A stretch of 64,000 nt of DNA from Tanypteryx hageni (taxonomy: Eukaryota; Arthropoda; Insecta; Odonata; Petaluridae): assembly GCA_028673005.1 (NCBI GenBank), contig CM054116.1:69391315-69455314 (forward strand), given 5' to 3'. Of the stretch, positions 12,218 through 23,470 are shown one piece after another. The notes under the pieces are model-generated. The model was given only the letters and a program-made list of their open reading frames with translations, ran no database searches and had not been told where the DNA came from. Both the position numbers and the translations under genes were made by a program. Position 1 is the stretch's first letter. Each line of letters begins with the position of its first letter.

Positions 12218-12597
12218 GAAAAAACTGTTCGTGTATATAATCTCAGAAATATTATTAAATGTCTCGATTTAAAAATCATAATCACCACCGATGTGCCAGC
12301 AAAAAAATCTGGGCGAGCAACTCATCAAACCAAATGGAAATTATTTTCAAACGTCGCCGCCATTTAACCAAAGCCGGAAACAACCTCCTTGGCGGCGAAA
12401 TGAATTTAAAATCAAACATTATCGAAGAGCAGGCTGGAACAAAAACACCCGCGAAGAGTAAAAACGGAACGAGAGATGGGAAAGGAACCTTCTGAAACGC
12501 GTAATTTGAATGGAAACTCTTCTAAATTGATTCCCTTTAAAGAATCCGATGTCCTTTTGTCTCCTCGCGCTGGCTGAAGGGAGCCGGGAAATAAAGG

Positions 12598-12636
<39 letters not shown>

Positions 12637-13437
12637 AGCCACGGTGAGAGAGGTAAGGAGGAAGAGTGAGGGAGGTGGGGGGGAGTAGAGAGAGGCTGAA
12701 GAGGGAAGAGAAGAATAAGAGAGGGAGGTGGGAAGAGACAGAGAGAGAGATCTTCATTTAGTCCTTCGTCACCCAGTGAGGGATGAAACCACATTTCCTT
12801 TCTCAATTGAACCGAAGTCTTCTTCCTTTCCCCCATCTTTCACGCCCTTCCTTCTCTCCTACTCCTCCACTTTCCCGTCCCATTTGGCCGCCTTCCTTGA
12901 TTCCACAAACCCTCCCTCCCACCCACTCCCACCTCTCTCTCTCCATCTTTCTCCTCTTTGATACCACTCCACCTCCTTCCCCACCCAATCCGACATCCTT
13001 CCCCCTCAAGGAATTCGGCAATTAAACCTCGGGAGTCCTGCCCACGTGTCTTAGACACCCCGCATCCCCTCCATTTCCTTTCTCCATCCTCTGTCTTCCT
13101 CTTTCTATCTCTCTCTCTCTCCCTCGGCACAAACCAATTGGATCCCACACCAGTTCCTTCATCTGCTCTACCTTTACCCCACTGCTGCCTTCTCCCATCC
13201 TCCTCCTCCTCCAACTCTTAACTCCCCCGCCCGAGGACACCCTCTCTTCTCAGCGCCTTTTCCAACTTGCCTCAAGTGAAATCCAATCGAATAAACTTCT
13301 CTATCTTCTCTTCCCCTTTTCATATCTCGATTCAATTGCCCTCCCTTCCCCTCTCCTCCCAAAACCCTCTATCCGTCATACGAGAAGGGAATCCCTGTTC
13401 GAAATGTAAACTTTTCGAGGAAATGGAAGAAAAAAAT

Positions 13438-13589
13438 ATGCTACCGGATGAATTTTTATTTTTTCTAGACATGTGATCGCATTCGCAAAAAAGTTAGGTT
13501 TTTAAATGTTCATCGAGACCAGATAAAAAATGTCTACTCAGAAAAAAGAAGCTCTGGCGATTTATTTTAAATACTCGTAAAATTCGAAC
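13438..13589. repeat. Left arm of a long foldback
   Basis: These 152 bp are near-identical to the reverse complement of 13754-13903. I saw only three small differences: ACATGTG versus ACGTG, one base in an A-rich run and one shift in an AT run. The pair encloses a 164-bp loop. Confidence 0.92.
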
Positions 13590-13592
13590 ATA

Positions 13593-13597
<5 letters not shown>

Positions 13598-13623
<26 letters not shown>

Positions 13624-13624
13624 A
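13598..13624. repeat. (TA)n microsatellite in the foldback loop
   Basis: A dinucleotide run of about 27 bp lying between the left arm and the LINE-tail sequence. Confidence 0.9.
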
Positions 13625-13685
13625 GTGTTCAATTCAATTCAGTTAAAACCTGTCTTCGGACAGAAGCATGATGATGATGATGAAT
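13625..13685 (+). mobile_element. LINE 3'-terminal tail fragment inside the foldback loop
   Basis: The segment CCTGTCTTCGGACAG followed by repeated GATs closely resembles the tail of the LINE remnant near 63148-63180 (CCTGTCTACGGACAG followed by GATGATGG). Both sit beside (TA)n runs. In translation the two read PVFGQK and PVYGQT, which fits the C-terminal end of a LINE reverse-transcriptase ORF. Confidence 0.5.
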
Positions 13686-13753
13686 GTTCAATATCTGCCG
13701 ATCAAATACAATACGTTAGGGGCAAATTTCACAATTCCTGGAATATTCACCTC

Positions 13754-13903
13754 GTTCGAATTTTACGAGTATTTTAAATAAATCGCCAGAGCTTCTCTTT
13801 TCTGAGTAGACATTTTTTATCTGGTCTCGATGAACATTTAAAAACCTAACTTTTTTGCGAATGCGATCACGTCTAGAAAAAATAAAAATTCATCCGGTAG
13901 CAT
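13754..13903. repeat. Right arm of a long foldback
   Basis: Reverse complement of 13438-13589. It is followed at once by a (TA)n array (about 13906-13974), whereas the matching outer end of the left arm has no such array. Confidence 0.92.

Positions 13904-13905
<2 letters not shown>

Positions 13906-13974
<69 letters not shown>
13906..13974. repeat. (TA)n microsatellite
   Basis: A dinucleotide array of about 69 bp abutting the right arm of the foldback and passing into a few ACAT repeats. Confidence 0.95.
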
Positions 13975-13978
<4 letters not shown>

Positions 13979-16900
13979 CATACATAAAATAGTAAATTTT
14001 TTCGCGATTAAGTCGTAATTGAAATTAATCAACTATAATCTCCTCGCCTTTCCGGCCAACTAATTTCTCATCAGCATATTATTATTTGACGCTATCTCCT
14101 AAATGAATAATCTCACTCATTACTATTCGACAACAGGTATTGGATAGCCTCTTAATATAAGAGGAAATTCAATTTCAAACAATCCGCGAATAATCCCCGA
14201 GTCAAATCATTTCCACAGCTAACCTAATTTCATATTAATTCCGCAGTTAAATAAGATTCGCCGTGCTGGGAAAGCATGGTAGAGAAATATTTCTCAAGAT
14301 ATCAGAGATTACGAAGCTATGCATTAGTCTATAAAACAAAAAGAATTCACATTTTTATAGTCCAAGAGTGAAATTTCTCCATTTCATACATGAAATACAG
14401 AATCGAATTTAAACCTCTTATGTCAATAAATTTGATAACCCAGTTGCCGAATATCAGTTTTACTTATGCATCTGGTGACGTCCGAAATCTATTTATAATT
14501 CTTGACCAACTTCCAAATACTGCAAATTCCAACGATGGCTTTTATTATGTATTTTGGAGTGTAGCGATCTACAAGTGAGCTCATTTACTTTGAAAATGAC
14601 CCAAAAAAGAAATTAAACGATTGCACCGTGAAGTACACCAATTCTGCTATGTACAAGATAAACAATGACAGAAAATAAGGTTCAAACTTTCCTTAATTAT
14701 TCGCCGGAAAGTATATACACCAACCATCATATATGCCAGATTGGTTACAGTCTAATCTCCAACTGCACACACTATTCCATCACTTGTAAGAGTCCCAACA
14801 TTTTGCGAATAGAAAGAAAAAGTCGCCTTTTTTAATAGGGCGGACATCTCAAACGAAGCCGGCCCTAATTGCGTTTAGAGAGGCGACGCCTGAAAAGCAC
14901 AGTCGGTTGAGTTTCGGAGCAAAACTCCTTCCTCATCCCATCGGGTCATCTCCCCCCCCCCCTCTCCCTCTATCGAAAACGACTTTTCCTACAAGCGAAA
15001 ATTTCCGCGGGTAAACGAGGAGTCTTAACATTCAATCAACCCCTTTCCTGAGAGAGACAGAAGGAAGGAGAGAGAGAGAGAATGCTGAAAAAAGATTCGG
15101 AGGAATCGACCTCCTCCTCAGGGAAAAAAAACCTTTCAGAACGAATCAAGTGAGCGATACTTCTCTTGCGGGCTCATCCTCCCTCTTTCTCTCCTCCTCA
15201 CACCACTCCACAACTCCGCAGACGACATCTAATCAAGACGGAGGGAATGCCCACTTGAATCACCCATTCCCCCTCACTCCCATCTCTCGCCCACCCTCTC
15301 TTTCCTCCTCCTGCGAAGTTTCACCCCAAAAGAGCCTCGAGAGGAAGAAATAAAGGAATAGAGCGATGGTGACGCAGAGAGGAAGAAAAAAAGAGAAAAA
15401 ATAACAAAAACACCGACCTCCCCATAACAACCCCTCTCAACACACCGAGTTCGTCTCGTTAAGTTGGCATCATTGCCGATTTGAGGAAGGGAGTGTCGGT
15501 GGAGAAGTAGGGAGAGTGAAGGGGAAAGAAAGACAAGTGGAGGGAGGGAATGAGGAATGTAGAAGATGAGAGTCGGACAGAGTGGGATTTTGGGAGGTTA
15601 AGGGTCTTATGTAGAGGAAGAAAAAGAAGAGGAAAAGGGACCTCTGAAGGAAGAGGACCGAAAAGCGAGTGGAAAGGAAAAAAGAGGGTAAAGTAGGAGC
15701 GAAGAGAAGACGTCGATGATCGAAGCTGAAAAGAGTGGAATGATCGAGCGAAAGTGGTCCGAAGGTTAAAAAACAAGAGCATCGGATAATGGAAACAAAA
15801 ACGTCTCAAAAAGATGTTAGCAAGAGAGATACCTCTCGGAAAAGACACGATATTTACCGGTAGGAGCCAATATAAAGGCAAATAATAAAAGACGTTGGAA
15901 AGAGAAGGAATAGCGAAATTAAAACAGAGGCACGGAATATGATAAAAGGAAGTAACAAATGAATTGAAGGAAGAAAAGGTGGACGAAAATGAAAGTGAAA
16001 AATAGGAAGAGAGAACAGAGCTCGATATCCAGGGAGCAAATATGGAATTCGGAAAGAGGAAAGCGAGAGAAGAGGGAAGGAGAGAGAGAGAGAAAGGGTT
16101 TGGTAGGGAAGAGTTGATAAACCAGAGGGAAAAGGAAATCGGACCCCAACCTCTCCGGAGTCTCATCTAGTCCCACTCGAGATGGAGAGAGAGAGAGAGA
16201 CAGATATAGGAAGAGGGAGATAGTCCCCACTTTGACTCACTCTCTCGTTCTTGCCTATCCCATTCCCTCCCACTTAAAACCAATTCCTTTCCCCGCCTCC
16301 TCGTATTCCTCCTCCCCCTCTCCCCCACCCCTAAACACCAAACTATAAAACAAGAGAGGGCACCCTCCTTCCACTACTGACCCCTCACACCACCACCTTC
16401 CTCCTTCATTCCATCTCGACCTCTCTGGTTTACCTCCAGGATTCCCGCACTTAAGGCCACCCCCTCTGGAGAGGGAAGGAGAGTGTGAGAGAGAGGGAGG
16501 AAGAGTGTGAGAGAGAGAGGAAGAGTGAGAGAGAGGAAGAGATTGAGAGAGGGAGGTAGAGAGAGAGAGAGGAAGGGAGAGTGAGAGAGGTTGGGAGAAG
16601 ACCAAAATCCCAAACCGACCTCCTCCACAGATTCTGACCTCACCTCCACCCTCTATCTTGCCCTCTCGTGACCCCCTTCCCATCTCCGGTCGTCCTCAGT
16701 CGACCTCCATCTCGATCCATCCTTAACCACCTCGCGCGCGCTCACACACACAACGCCGCTTCGGACCCTTTCACGTCCTTATAAACAGCCCACACCCCGG
16801 TGGTTCCGCTCTCCCCCCCTTTTCCTTTCTCAACCGCCCAACATTTTGCACTCTCCATCTCTAACCTCCTTTTCTCTCTCTCTCTATTTATCACCTCCTA

Positions 16901-19900
16901 GCCTTTCCCTTCCACCAGTTCTATCAATCCCTCTATCTTCATTCTAGTTTTTATCTCGGCGGTACCCAGCATGATTGAGACGGTCGCCACACAACAAGTA
17001 AACATATTCGCCAAATGGTGCGAAACATAAGCAGTACTAATGTGTAGTCATTTATTGGCAGGTATGAGATCGTATTAATCATTATAAACTGTTATCATCG
17101 ATTATTTATTCGTAAATTCAACGTTATTTGTTTTAATAAATTTACCGTTATTCGCCGAGAAAAAGCATCGGCAGTAATTTGTATGCAACCATAATTACCA
17201 TATAAGACAATCATAATTTATAGTCATAAGTTTAAACCTTAAGTTGAGATACTAGTAATTATTTATCTTTCAACAATTCAACGTTCAGGAAAGTGGAGGA
17301 AAACATATAATTGATGATGATGAGCTTCGATTCGCCGCATGCTTGTGGCATATTCGCCGCATGTGGCGAGTGGCGACCGTATTGGACACTCCTCTCTCTG
17401 CCTTCCATCGCATCCGAAAACTCACCCCCCACCCCTCTCCCTTCCTAACCCGCCCTACACACCATCCCTAGCCCAATGCCCGACCGACCTTCGCGCCTTG
17501 AGGGATCCTGGGTAAAGCTTGTGGAGCCCGCAATTCAAAGATATGCGGTTGTCCCTTCCCTCAAAAACCTCTTCCTGGCCCGCCCGCCCAACTCACACGC
17601 CCCCTTCCCACACGTCCAAAATGGACGAGGATTTCGGAAGGAGCGGGGCAAAGGGAAGAGGAGAATGAAGAGGAAGGGGGAATGGGACCCATTAAGTCCA
17701 TCTATCGACAGTGAAAGATGGACGAGGCGCGTTAATCCGTCGCGTTCGGGGGGTCGGGAGAAAATGGACGCGGTTCGCGACCAACGCATCCGGAGGTTTT
17801 CCGGAAGATGCCATTCCCAGCGAGAGATGAAGAGGATGGAAAGGTTCAAAGGAATTGACGATCATGTTTTTTTTTTAAAGGTTCATCGACTGCTCTAAAA
17901 TAAGCGACGGAATCGATCGCTAACGTTAAACGCGACCGATCGTGTTTTGTATGAAATTCTTCCAATCGTTAAAGTTTTAAGTCGGTAAAATGCGAGTTAT
18001 TTATTTGGTTCAAAGATTGCGTCCGTCGGTGCCGCTGACATCCAGAGACATATGCTTCTCGAATAATGTCGCGGCCGAAAAGTTGTCGTAATCGATCAAC
18101 TGGCCATTCGCAAATATCTCACCTCGCAAAAGTAAAAAAAATGTTTGATATTAGATACAGCAGTTATGCTAGGTAAATCATCATTAAATTTCCCTATTAT
18201 TACACTGGTCGTTAAGATTGCAGGCCCTGAGAACTGACGAATTCGCCAAGAAAGGATGAAAAAACAAAATATATAAGTAAACGATTCAAAGAAATGACAT
18301 CAATACCAATGCGTTTTATTACGTTTTACGCCCTGCTGATTCACCTCTTGCCTACGCGCAATGGCTATCTAAGATGGCAACGCGTTTACTTTGCTTCTAT
18401 CAAAATCTGAAGTTAGTTGCGGAACCGGCGAGGGACAAGGCGTAGGAAGGCATGCACGGACTGGAAAATTACTTTTCGTAAAACATGAGTTTTTACATCG
18501 ACTACAAGCTTGGACTAACATAATTTTCTAAGGGAAATGTTTTTCCGCCAAACCAGAGAGACTTCTCCAATTCACCATTTCTCCTTCACCCCCTCCTCCC
18601 AAAAAAACACAACACGGAGTAAAACAGTCCTAATCCTGACGTGACAGCTTCATTTTCGTATGCGGAAAAAATATTCCGTCGCGTTACTCAACGGGATTAC
18701 TTCGCTGTATTAAGCCAGTCATCCGGTGCCATAAATAAACAAATGAAGGAGGAGAAAAACTCCCATATCTCATTTTTTCAAATAGAACGAGAGATAAATT
18801 TCCCGGACGTCCCTAGCGTTCATCTCAATCCACAAAACCAGTGACCTTTTTTTATTTCATCTCATCTCCTCAATCGAACGAGTGAAAATAAAAGGGTTAA
18901 TCTACTTCTCTCCCCCTTCCATCCTCCTCCCTCACTCTCTTCACCTCCACTCTCTCTCCCCCTCTCTCTACACGAGCTATCCGTCAAGCGAAAAAAATAC
19001 GCGATAACCGATACGGCTCGGCGACAGTTCGCGACGCCCGCCGAAACAGATAAATTAATCGGATAAATCTTTCCGGCAAATGATTTATCGAAACCGGTTA
19101 TGCGAACGCTAGGCCTTTGATATACAGTCGCGTATTAACGCCCTACAGGAAGGAGGTTAATAAAAATCTTTTTTTTAATAAAAAAAATCGGAAGACGAGA
19201 AGAAAGTGTTGAAGTATTCCCTGGCAACTACGCGCGTTTCCTCGCAAGTTGCGAGAAGTATGGAAGAGAGGGAAAAAGAGAAAGGGTCTGCAGAAAACAT
19301 TACGTCCCGCAGTTTCACCTCTTGAATATCCGTGATATTAAGATGTTACACTCGAACCTCGCCACATTATTTTCATGTCACTATTTCTAAGGTGCTTTAG
19401 CGTAGGCATAAACATGTGCGCTGTGCTTTGAAAGACAGCCCCGAGATGTATTATTTTGACGCTCGTAGCGCAAATCGGTTGCCGGAGCGTAATATGTTAT
19501 CAAGTACGAACTATTTTTCCTAATCACTCATGCTTTCAAGCAAATGTGAAATTGCTTCTAGGTTTACGAACACGCAACGCAAGTAAAATTCGCTAACAGG
19601 TCCCTCAAATTCAAACGCGTTAAATATCATCAACAAAAAAGTACGCGATAATTGATCATTTCCATTAAACGCAGTGTACTATAGCGTATGTGCACACACG
19701 CAAATAAGATAATACCAAAATATATTAGGGAATCCACTAATGGAATCTTAAGGAGAAGAGAACATCCTGGTAACAGGACTCGGCTAAAATTATATAAACA
19801 AATTCGCTTGTTGCTGCGAAAAAAATCTACCATTGAAAAAGGGCGGAAAACCGTGTAAACCCAATCCAAGAGTTAAGAAGCACTAAGGGAATAAATCAAA

Positions 19901-20245
19901 TGAGAGAAGAATTGCAGAGCAAATTACATATGGCGCTTTTTTTCTTGTATTATAATTACGACGTCGTTTGATTGAGATCGACGACCTCATAATATAGCCT
20001 ATAAAGTCCCTTTAAAAGCATTATATCAATGCTACGCAATAATATATTTCTCATTTAAAAGCAGTTGACTCGTTTCCATGGCAGTAGACATTGCCCATTG
20101 TTAAAACATCTCTTTTGGTTTAAAAGCAATTGTTTGCTCTTATTCGACACATTTGAATTCTGTTTTCAAAAATAAAAATCTGTCTTTGAAATATAGAAAT
20201 TTGCATGCCCCGAGCTCATATATTAATTTTAACTAATTTAAAAAC
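13975..20245. other. Non-coding stretch with alternating purine and pyrimidine blocks
   Basis: I see no gene. The segment 15480-16210 is purine-rich. From 16240 to 16900 the strand bias switches repeatedly, with pyrimidine blocks around a purine block at about 16480-16600. The rest is AT-rich. Reading frames in these blocks, including one of 235 codons, are low-complexity Ser/Leu/Phe strings with no family resemblance. Confidence 0.55.
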
Positions 20246-20276
20246 GAATCGGTTGTTTGAGAAACCACACATGTCC
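20246..20276 (+). repeat. Left terminal inverted repeat of the DUF7869-like element
   Basis: These 31 bp, read left to right, match the reverse complement of 23471-23501 at 28 of 31 positions, with the first 19 identical. The core is GGTTGTTTGAGAAA. Orientation is outside-to-inside at both ends, as for transposon termini. I found no target-site duplication beside it. Confidence 0.7.
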
Positions 20277-20738
20277 ACTACATCTGTTTTTGAGAAAAAT
20301 AAAAAAAACTTCCTCGCAACTTTTCCCTTTATTTTTCTTGGAAATTTTCATCGCCTGTATTTAGTACTATAGCAAAGACTATATTATGCAAATTTACAGA
20401 AGCTGTCAACTCTTTTTGACTTCATGGTGAAACTTTGAAGACCATAAAAAAAAATACAAATTTAATATCGTTTTTCTATTATTAACGTTTATTTATATAT
20501 TTTATATGAAATACACATATTGTACAAAAGAACAAAGAACGCAAGAAATCAAATCTAAAGCATTAATATTCTTTTAGAGATCTTCAGGAGCATCATTGTA
20601 ATTTTTAGTGGGTCAAGACAAAATTTTATTATAAAATTTGACAATATATTTCTCATCTGGTAGGTATTTCTTCAGCTTATTATTTTTATTGCTTTTTTTG
20701 TTGCTATTGTTGTTAGTTATTTTTGTTGTTATTGTTAT

Positions 20739-20740
20739 TA
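20739..20740. repeat. TA target duplication, left of the mariner
   Basis: TA directly before the left mariner end, matched by TA at 21913-21914. Tc1/mariner elements insert at TA and duplicate it. Confidence 0.65.
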
Positions 20741-21912
20741 TTAGTTTGGTGGGATATTTTGTGGTATTTGGTACCCCTTGTCATATAAAGATGGTATCTC
20801 GTTGAGATCAGTGGTACGATTTTGGAACGCAGAAGGACTGAAACGAATTGAAATACACAGGAGGATGGTTAATGTGTATGGAGATAACTATTTATCACAG
20901 AGGAGAGAGTATAAATGGGTTGAAAAGTTTTAAAATGGTGTGCAAGGTGTGGAAGACGCTGCTTGGCCAGGACAGGCTGATCGCGTAGTCACACCGGAGA
21001 ACATTTCTGCCGTTGATAGGCTCATTCGCGAAAACTGTCGCATTAAAGTGAAAAAAATCAGCAAGAAATTGGACATCGGCGTTGTATCTGTTCACAGTAT
21101 TGTCCACAAAGAGCTTGGATTCAATAAAGTTTGTGCGAGGTGGGTGCCCCGGCAACTCACTGAAGACCTGAAGCAATAACGTGTTGACGCCTGCTCTGTG
21201 CTACTCTCTCGGTATGAAGCTGAAGGGGGAGATTTCTTGAACCTCATAGTGACCGGGGATGAGACATGGGCCTATCACTTTCAGCCTGAGAGTAAGCGAG
21301 CAAGTAAAGAATGGCGGCATCCAAGCTCGCCGAAGCAAAAAAAATCAGAGCGACGCTATCCGCAGGGAAAGTGATGATGACTGCATTTTGGGGCAAAAAG
21401 AGAGTAATTTTGGAGAGTTATATGGAAAAAGGGACAACTGTCAATAGTGATTCCTACCGCGATCTTCTTAAGAACGGACTGGAGCCTGCAATCCTGTCCA
21501 AACGTCGGGGACTCATCCGAAAAGGAGTTTGTTTGCGACAAGACAATGCCCATCCTCATAGTGCCCGTGCGACTCTTGAAACCATTCAGGATCTGCATTT
21601 TGAAGCGATACCCTATCCCCTTTTTTTCCCAGACTTGGCTCCGAGTGATTTTCATCTTTTTGGCCCACTCAAAGAGGCATTACGAAGGAAACACTTTCGT
21701 TCCGACTGTGATCTTAAAAATGCTGTGCATGATTGGCTGAGCAAGCAACCAAAAAAGTTTTTCTCCGGCGGAATACATGCATTGCTTTCGCGATGGCAAA
21801 CGTGCATTGCAAGAGGAGGGGACTATGTTGAAAAGTAAATGAGTATTTTGTCAAAGGTTTTAATAGAACATTTTTCTTTTCACTTTTGCTCTTTTAATTT
21901 GAACCAACCTCG
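20741..21912 (+). mobile_element. Degenerate mariner transposon (DD34D type)
   Basis: A 1,172-bp element flanked by TA on both sides. The right terminus read inward begins CGAGGTTGGTTC and the left begins TTAGTTTGGTGG; 7 of the first 10 positions match, so the left end has decayed. It encodes a broken transposase on the plus strand. It lies inside the DUF7869-like pseudogene in the opposite orientation. If the element and one TA are removed, the host frame reads straight through the junction, so the insertion came after the host gene. Confidence 0.85.
20781..21838 (+). pseudogene. Mariner transposase pseudogene
   Basis: A cut-and-paste DNA transposase of the mariner family with the N-terminal helix-turn-helix region and the DDD catalytic domain in order. 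The N-terminal part includes VVRFWNAEGLKRIEIHRRM, NVYGDN and YKWVEKF, and later VCARWVPRQLT precedes the catalytic domain. Catalytic motifs are TGDETW (first D), RQDNAHPHS (second D) and FFPDLAPSDFHLF. The last D is 34 residues after the second, so this is DD34D. The frame is broken by TAA at 20931-20933, TAA at 21177-21179 and a one-base loss in the eight-A run at 21337-21344, after which IRATLSAGKVMMTAFW resumes in another frame. The protein ends at TAA 21836-21838. All three catalytic Asp codons survive, but no functional protein can be made from this copy. Confidence 0.9.
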
Positions 21913-22218
21913 TATATACTGTTTTGCTAAGACAATGCCTTTGTTTTCACTACAAAAATTGAAGTGATGAAATTTATTTATCTGTAAAGATACTTTTGGG
22001 TCCTTTTCCACGGTTTTGCAAAAAATATCTACTGACAGCGCATTTCTCGTGTAAAACTTTGGCAACCATTTCTTAAAATCCAGGATATTCTTTGTTTCTA
22101 CCATGACAATGGTGAAGAGACTTTTACGGCTGGCTGCCACTATGAATTAAACATATTCTTTGGGCGCCTAGATACGATCGCATCTTCTTACCTTTCTCTT
22201 TATAACCCCGAAGTCCCT

Positions 22219-22225
22219 GTCACAT
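22219..22225. repeat. Possible SINE target duplication, left
   Basis: GTCACAT, repeated at 22652-22658. Seven bases is short for a LINE-mediated insertion, so this could be microhomology at a deletion instead. Confidence 0.4.
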
Positions 22226-22310
22226 GTCATGAACGAGTGACCACGGATGGGGTAGTAGTGGTTAATAGTATTGAATCTCCCTTCAGCCGTAATGGTAAGC
22301 AGGGAGTCGG

Positions 22311-22321
22311 TGGTATAGTGG
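22311..22321 (+). promoter_or_regulatory. Pol III A box of the SINE
   Basis: TGGTATAGTGG matches the A-box consensus TRGYNNANNNG at every fixed position. Confidence 0.7.
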
Positions 22322-22364
22322 TTCGAGTGTTGGCCCCACCGTACGATCTACTGAAGCGACACCC

Positions 22365-22375
22365 GGTTCGAATCC
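22365..22375 (+). promoter_or_regulatory. Pol III B box of the SINE
   Basis: GGTTCGAATCC matches the tRNA T-loop / B-box consensus (GGTTCGANNCC). Confidence 0.8.
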
Positions 22376-23322
22376 TTATGAGGATTTTTCCAAGGGCGCC
22401 CGGCCCCCTATGGTACTAAGGCCAATGAGAAAACGATAACCTGAGGAGGGTGCGCAAATCAACACTCCGTCCTTCGGAAGATACGTTAAGCAGTTGGTCC
22501 CCCTGGTGTTCTTCGAAAGAGCAGGCTAATGCCGGCACCAGGTTTCCCCTCCTCCCTTCCTATCCAGCTATTCATTGCACTGCCTCTTAAAATACCCACA
22601 GTGCGTAGCAAGAGGTAGCTGGGTGTAAGAACGCAAGGTTTGTAATGGTAAGTCACATTCTTAAAATTGTATAATTTATATTCTGAGCAGAACAAGCGCC
22701 AGAAAAAACGTGAAGCTCTTTGTCATCTCTTGAAATATTATTTTTAATGTAATTCGGTAGAAATGAGCATACTTCATTAGGTCGTTTTGTCCCACTCCCT
22801 TCATGATACATATAAAATGTTGCAAGCCCTGTTTTATGATCATGTATGCAAAATACGCAGTAGGTTATTTAACACAGGTAAAATATTTCTGGAACCAGTA
22901 TAACCGGAAGTTGCAGTTTTGCATAAAATTATTACGGCAACGTCGTTCCTTTGCGCATAAGATCTTCAATTTCTTGAACTTTTTCAAAAGTCTTCTTTGC
23001 TCTTCTCTTGTGCACTATTAATTCATTATTAGTTACACGCTTAGCAGTGTAATTTACATTATTTATTTTTATTTGTAGTTTGAGCTTCTCATGTGCAGCA
23101 GGTATCGACATGCGGATGGCCAAATGGCAAATTAAATCTTTCCAAAAAACCTTTCGATAAAAATCAATGTTTAAATCCATTTTTGTTTATTTAAACACAA
23201 CACTAGTAACTCGTAAAATGGTCAGCAACAAGCAAGAACTGACTGAAGAGAATAGGTTGATAGCAACATAATAGCAAAGTGAGGGTGCTGCCATCTACTG
23301 GCGTGATCAGGAAACTCCTTCC

Positions 23323-23374
23323 ATTTATTTGAGTAATCCCACGTCCCGGACTTGTGAGGTTTCTCAAATAAACT
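23323..23374. repeat. Head-to-head copy of the element's end motif (foldback)
   Basis: The sequence TTATTTGAGTAATCCCACGTCC is followed immediately by an inverted version ending TTTCTCAAATAA. Both halves resemble the inner part of the 31-bp terminal repeat at 23471-23501 (TTTGAGAAATCCCACAAGTCC-like). This may be a second, nested terminus of the same element family. Confidence 0.6.
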
Positions 23375-23470
23375 CAATTTTGAATCAACTATCTAACCTA
23401 CATAGAGGCCTGGAGTTGTGGTGTTACTCCACCAAACCATCAAAATATATATATAAAAATGACAAAAAAT

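Larger units (their letters stand above)
6698..13437. other. Non-coding stretch upstream of the LMO4-like exons
   Basis: Probably upstream intron of the LMO4-like gene, or intergenic DNA. Apart from the weak candidate exon at 7949-8081 and a hairpin at 12193-12217, I see only AT-rich sequence. There are pyrimidine-rich blocks at about 10590-10940 and 12800-13220, a purine-rich block at 10980-11110 and a (GA)n run at about 12603-12633. No LIM1-encoding segment was recognised. Confidence 0.5.
22226..22651 (+). mobile_element. tRNA-derived SINE
   Basis: A non-autonomous retroelement with an internal RNA polymerase III promoter. The A box TGGTATAGTGG (22311-22321) fits TRGYNNANNNG exactly, and the B box GGTTCGAATCC (22365-22375) is near-perfect. 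They are 43 bases apart, as in tRNA genes. The body includes CCTTCGGAAGATACGTTAAG, similar to a segment I recall from several arthropod SINEs. The 3' end is not a clean poly-A. The outer limits are set by a GTCACAT repeat and are uncertain; the recognisable tRNA-like head starts only at about 22304. It sits inside the DUF7869-like pseudogene where that gene also lacks about 30 codons. Confidence 0.7.
20613..23180 (-). pseudogene. Broken DUF7869-like gene of a probable mobile element, interrupted by a mariner and a SINE
   Basis: The coding remains lie in three blocks read on the minus strand. Block one (23180-22653) has HKRRAKK, then after two adjacent stops (22934-22929) LQLPVILVPEIFYL, HDHKTGLATFYMYHEG, NEVCSF, KELHVFSGACSAQN and NYTILRM. 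Block two (about 22225-21913) has CDRDFGVIKRK, stops at 22170-22168 and 22149-22147, then DFKKWLPKFY and ENKGIVLAKQY. Block three (20740-20613) has KKYLPDEKYIVKFYNKIL and a final TGA. The order and spacing match a large multi-copy arthropod family that I recall as carrying DUF7869, with motifs such as HKRRAKKFY, FDYMQN, YHEGEG..NEVCSF, ELHIFSDGCGGQN and DRDFG. About 30 residues before DRDFG are missing at the SINE site. Function is unknown. The copy is dead: at least five stops and a lost D in the SDxC motif. The family name is from memory. Confidence 0.65.

Noticed and set aside
15459..16166. 235-codon minus-strand frame rich in Ser/Leu/Phe
   Set aside because: Lies in a purine-rich tract that lacks stops on both strands; no domain, signal or splice structure.
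22304..22376. A functional tRNA gene
   Set aside because: A and B boxes are present, but the acceptor stem and cloverleaf do not close and the sequence continues into a SINE body.
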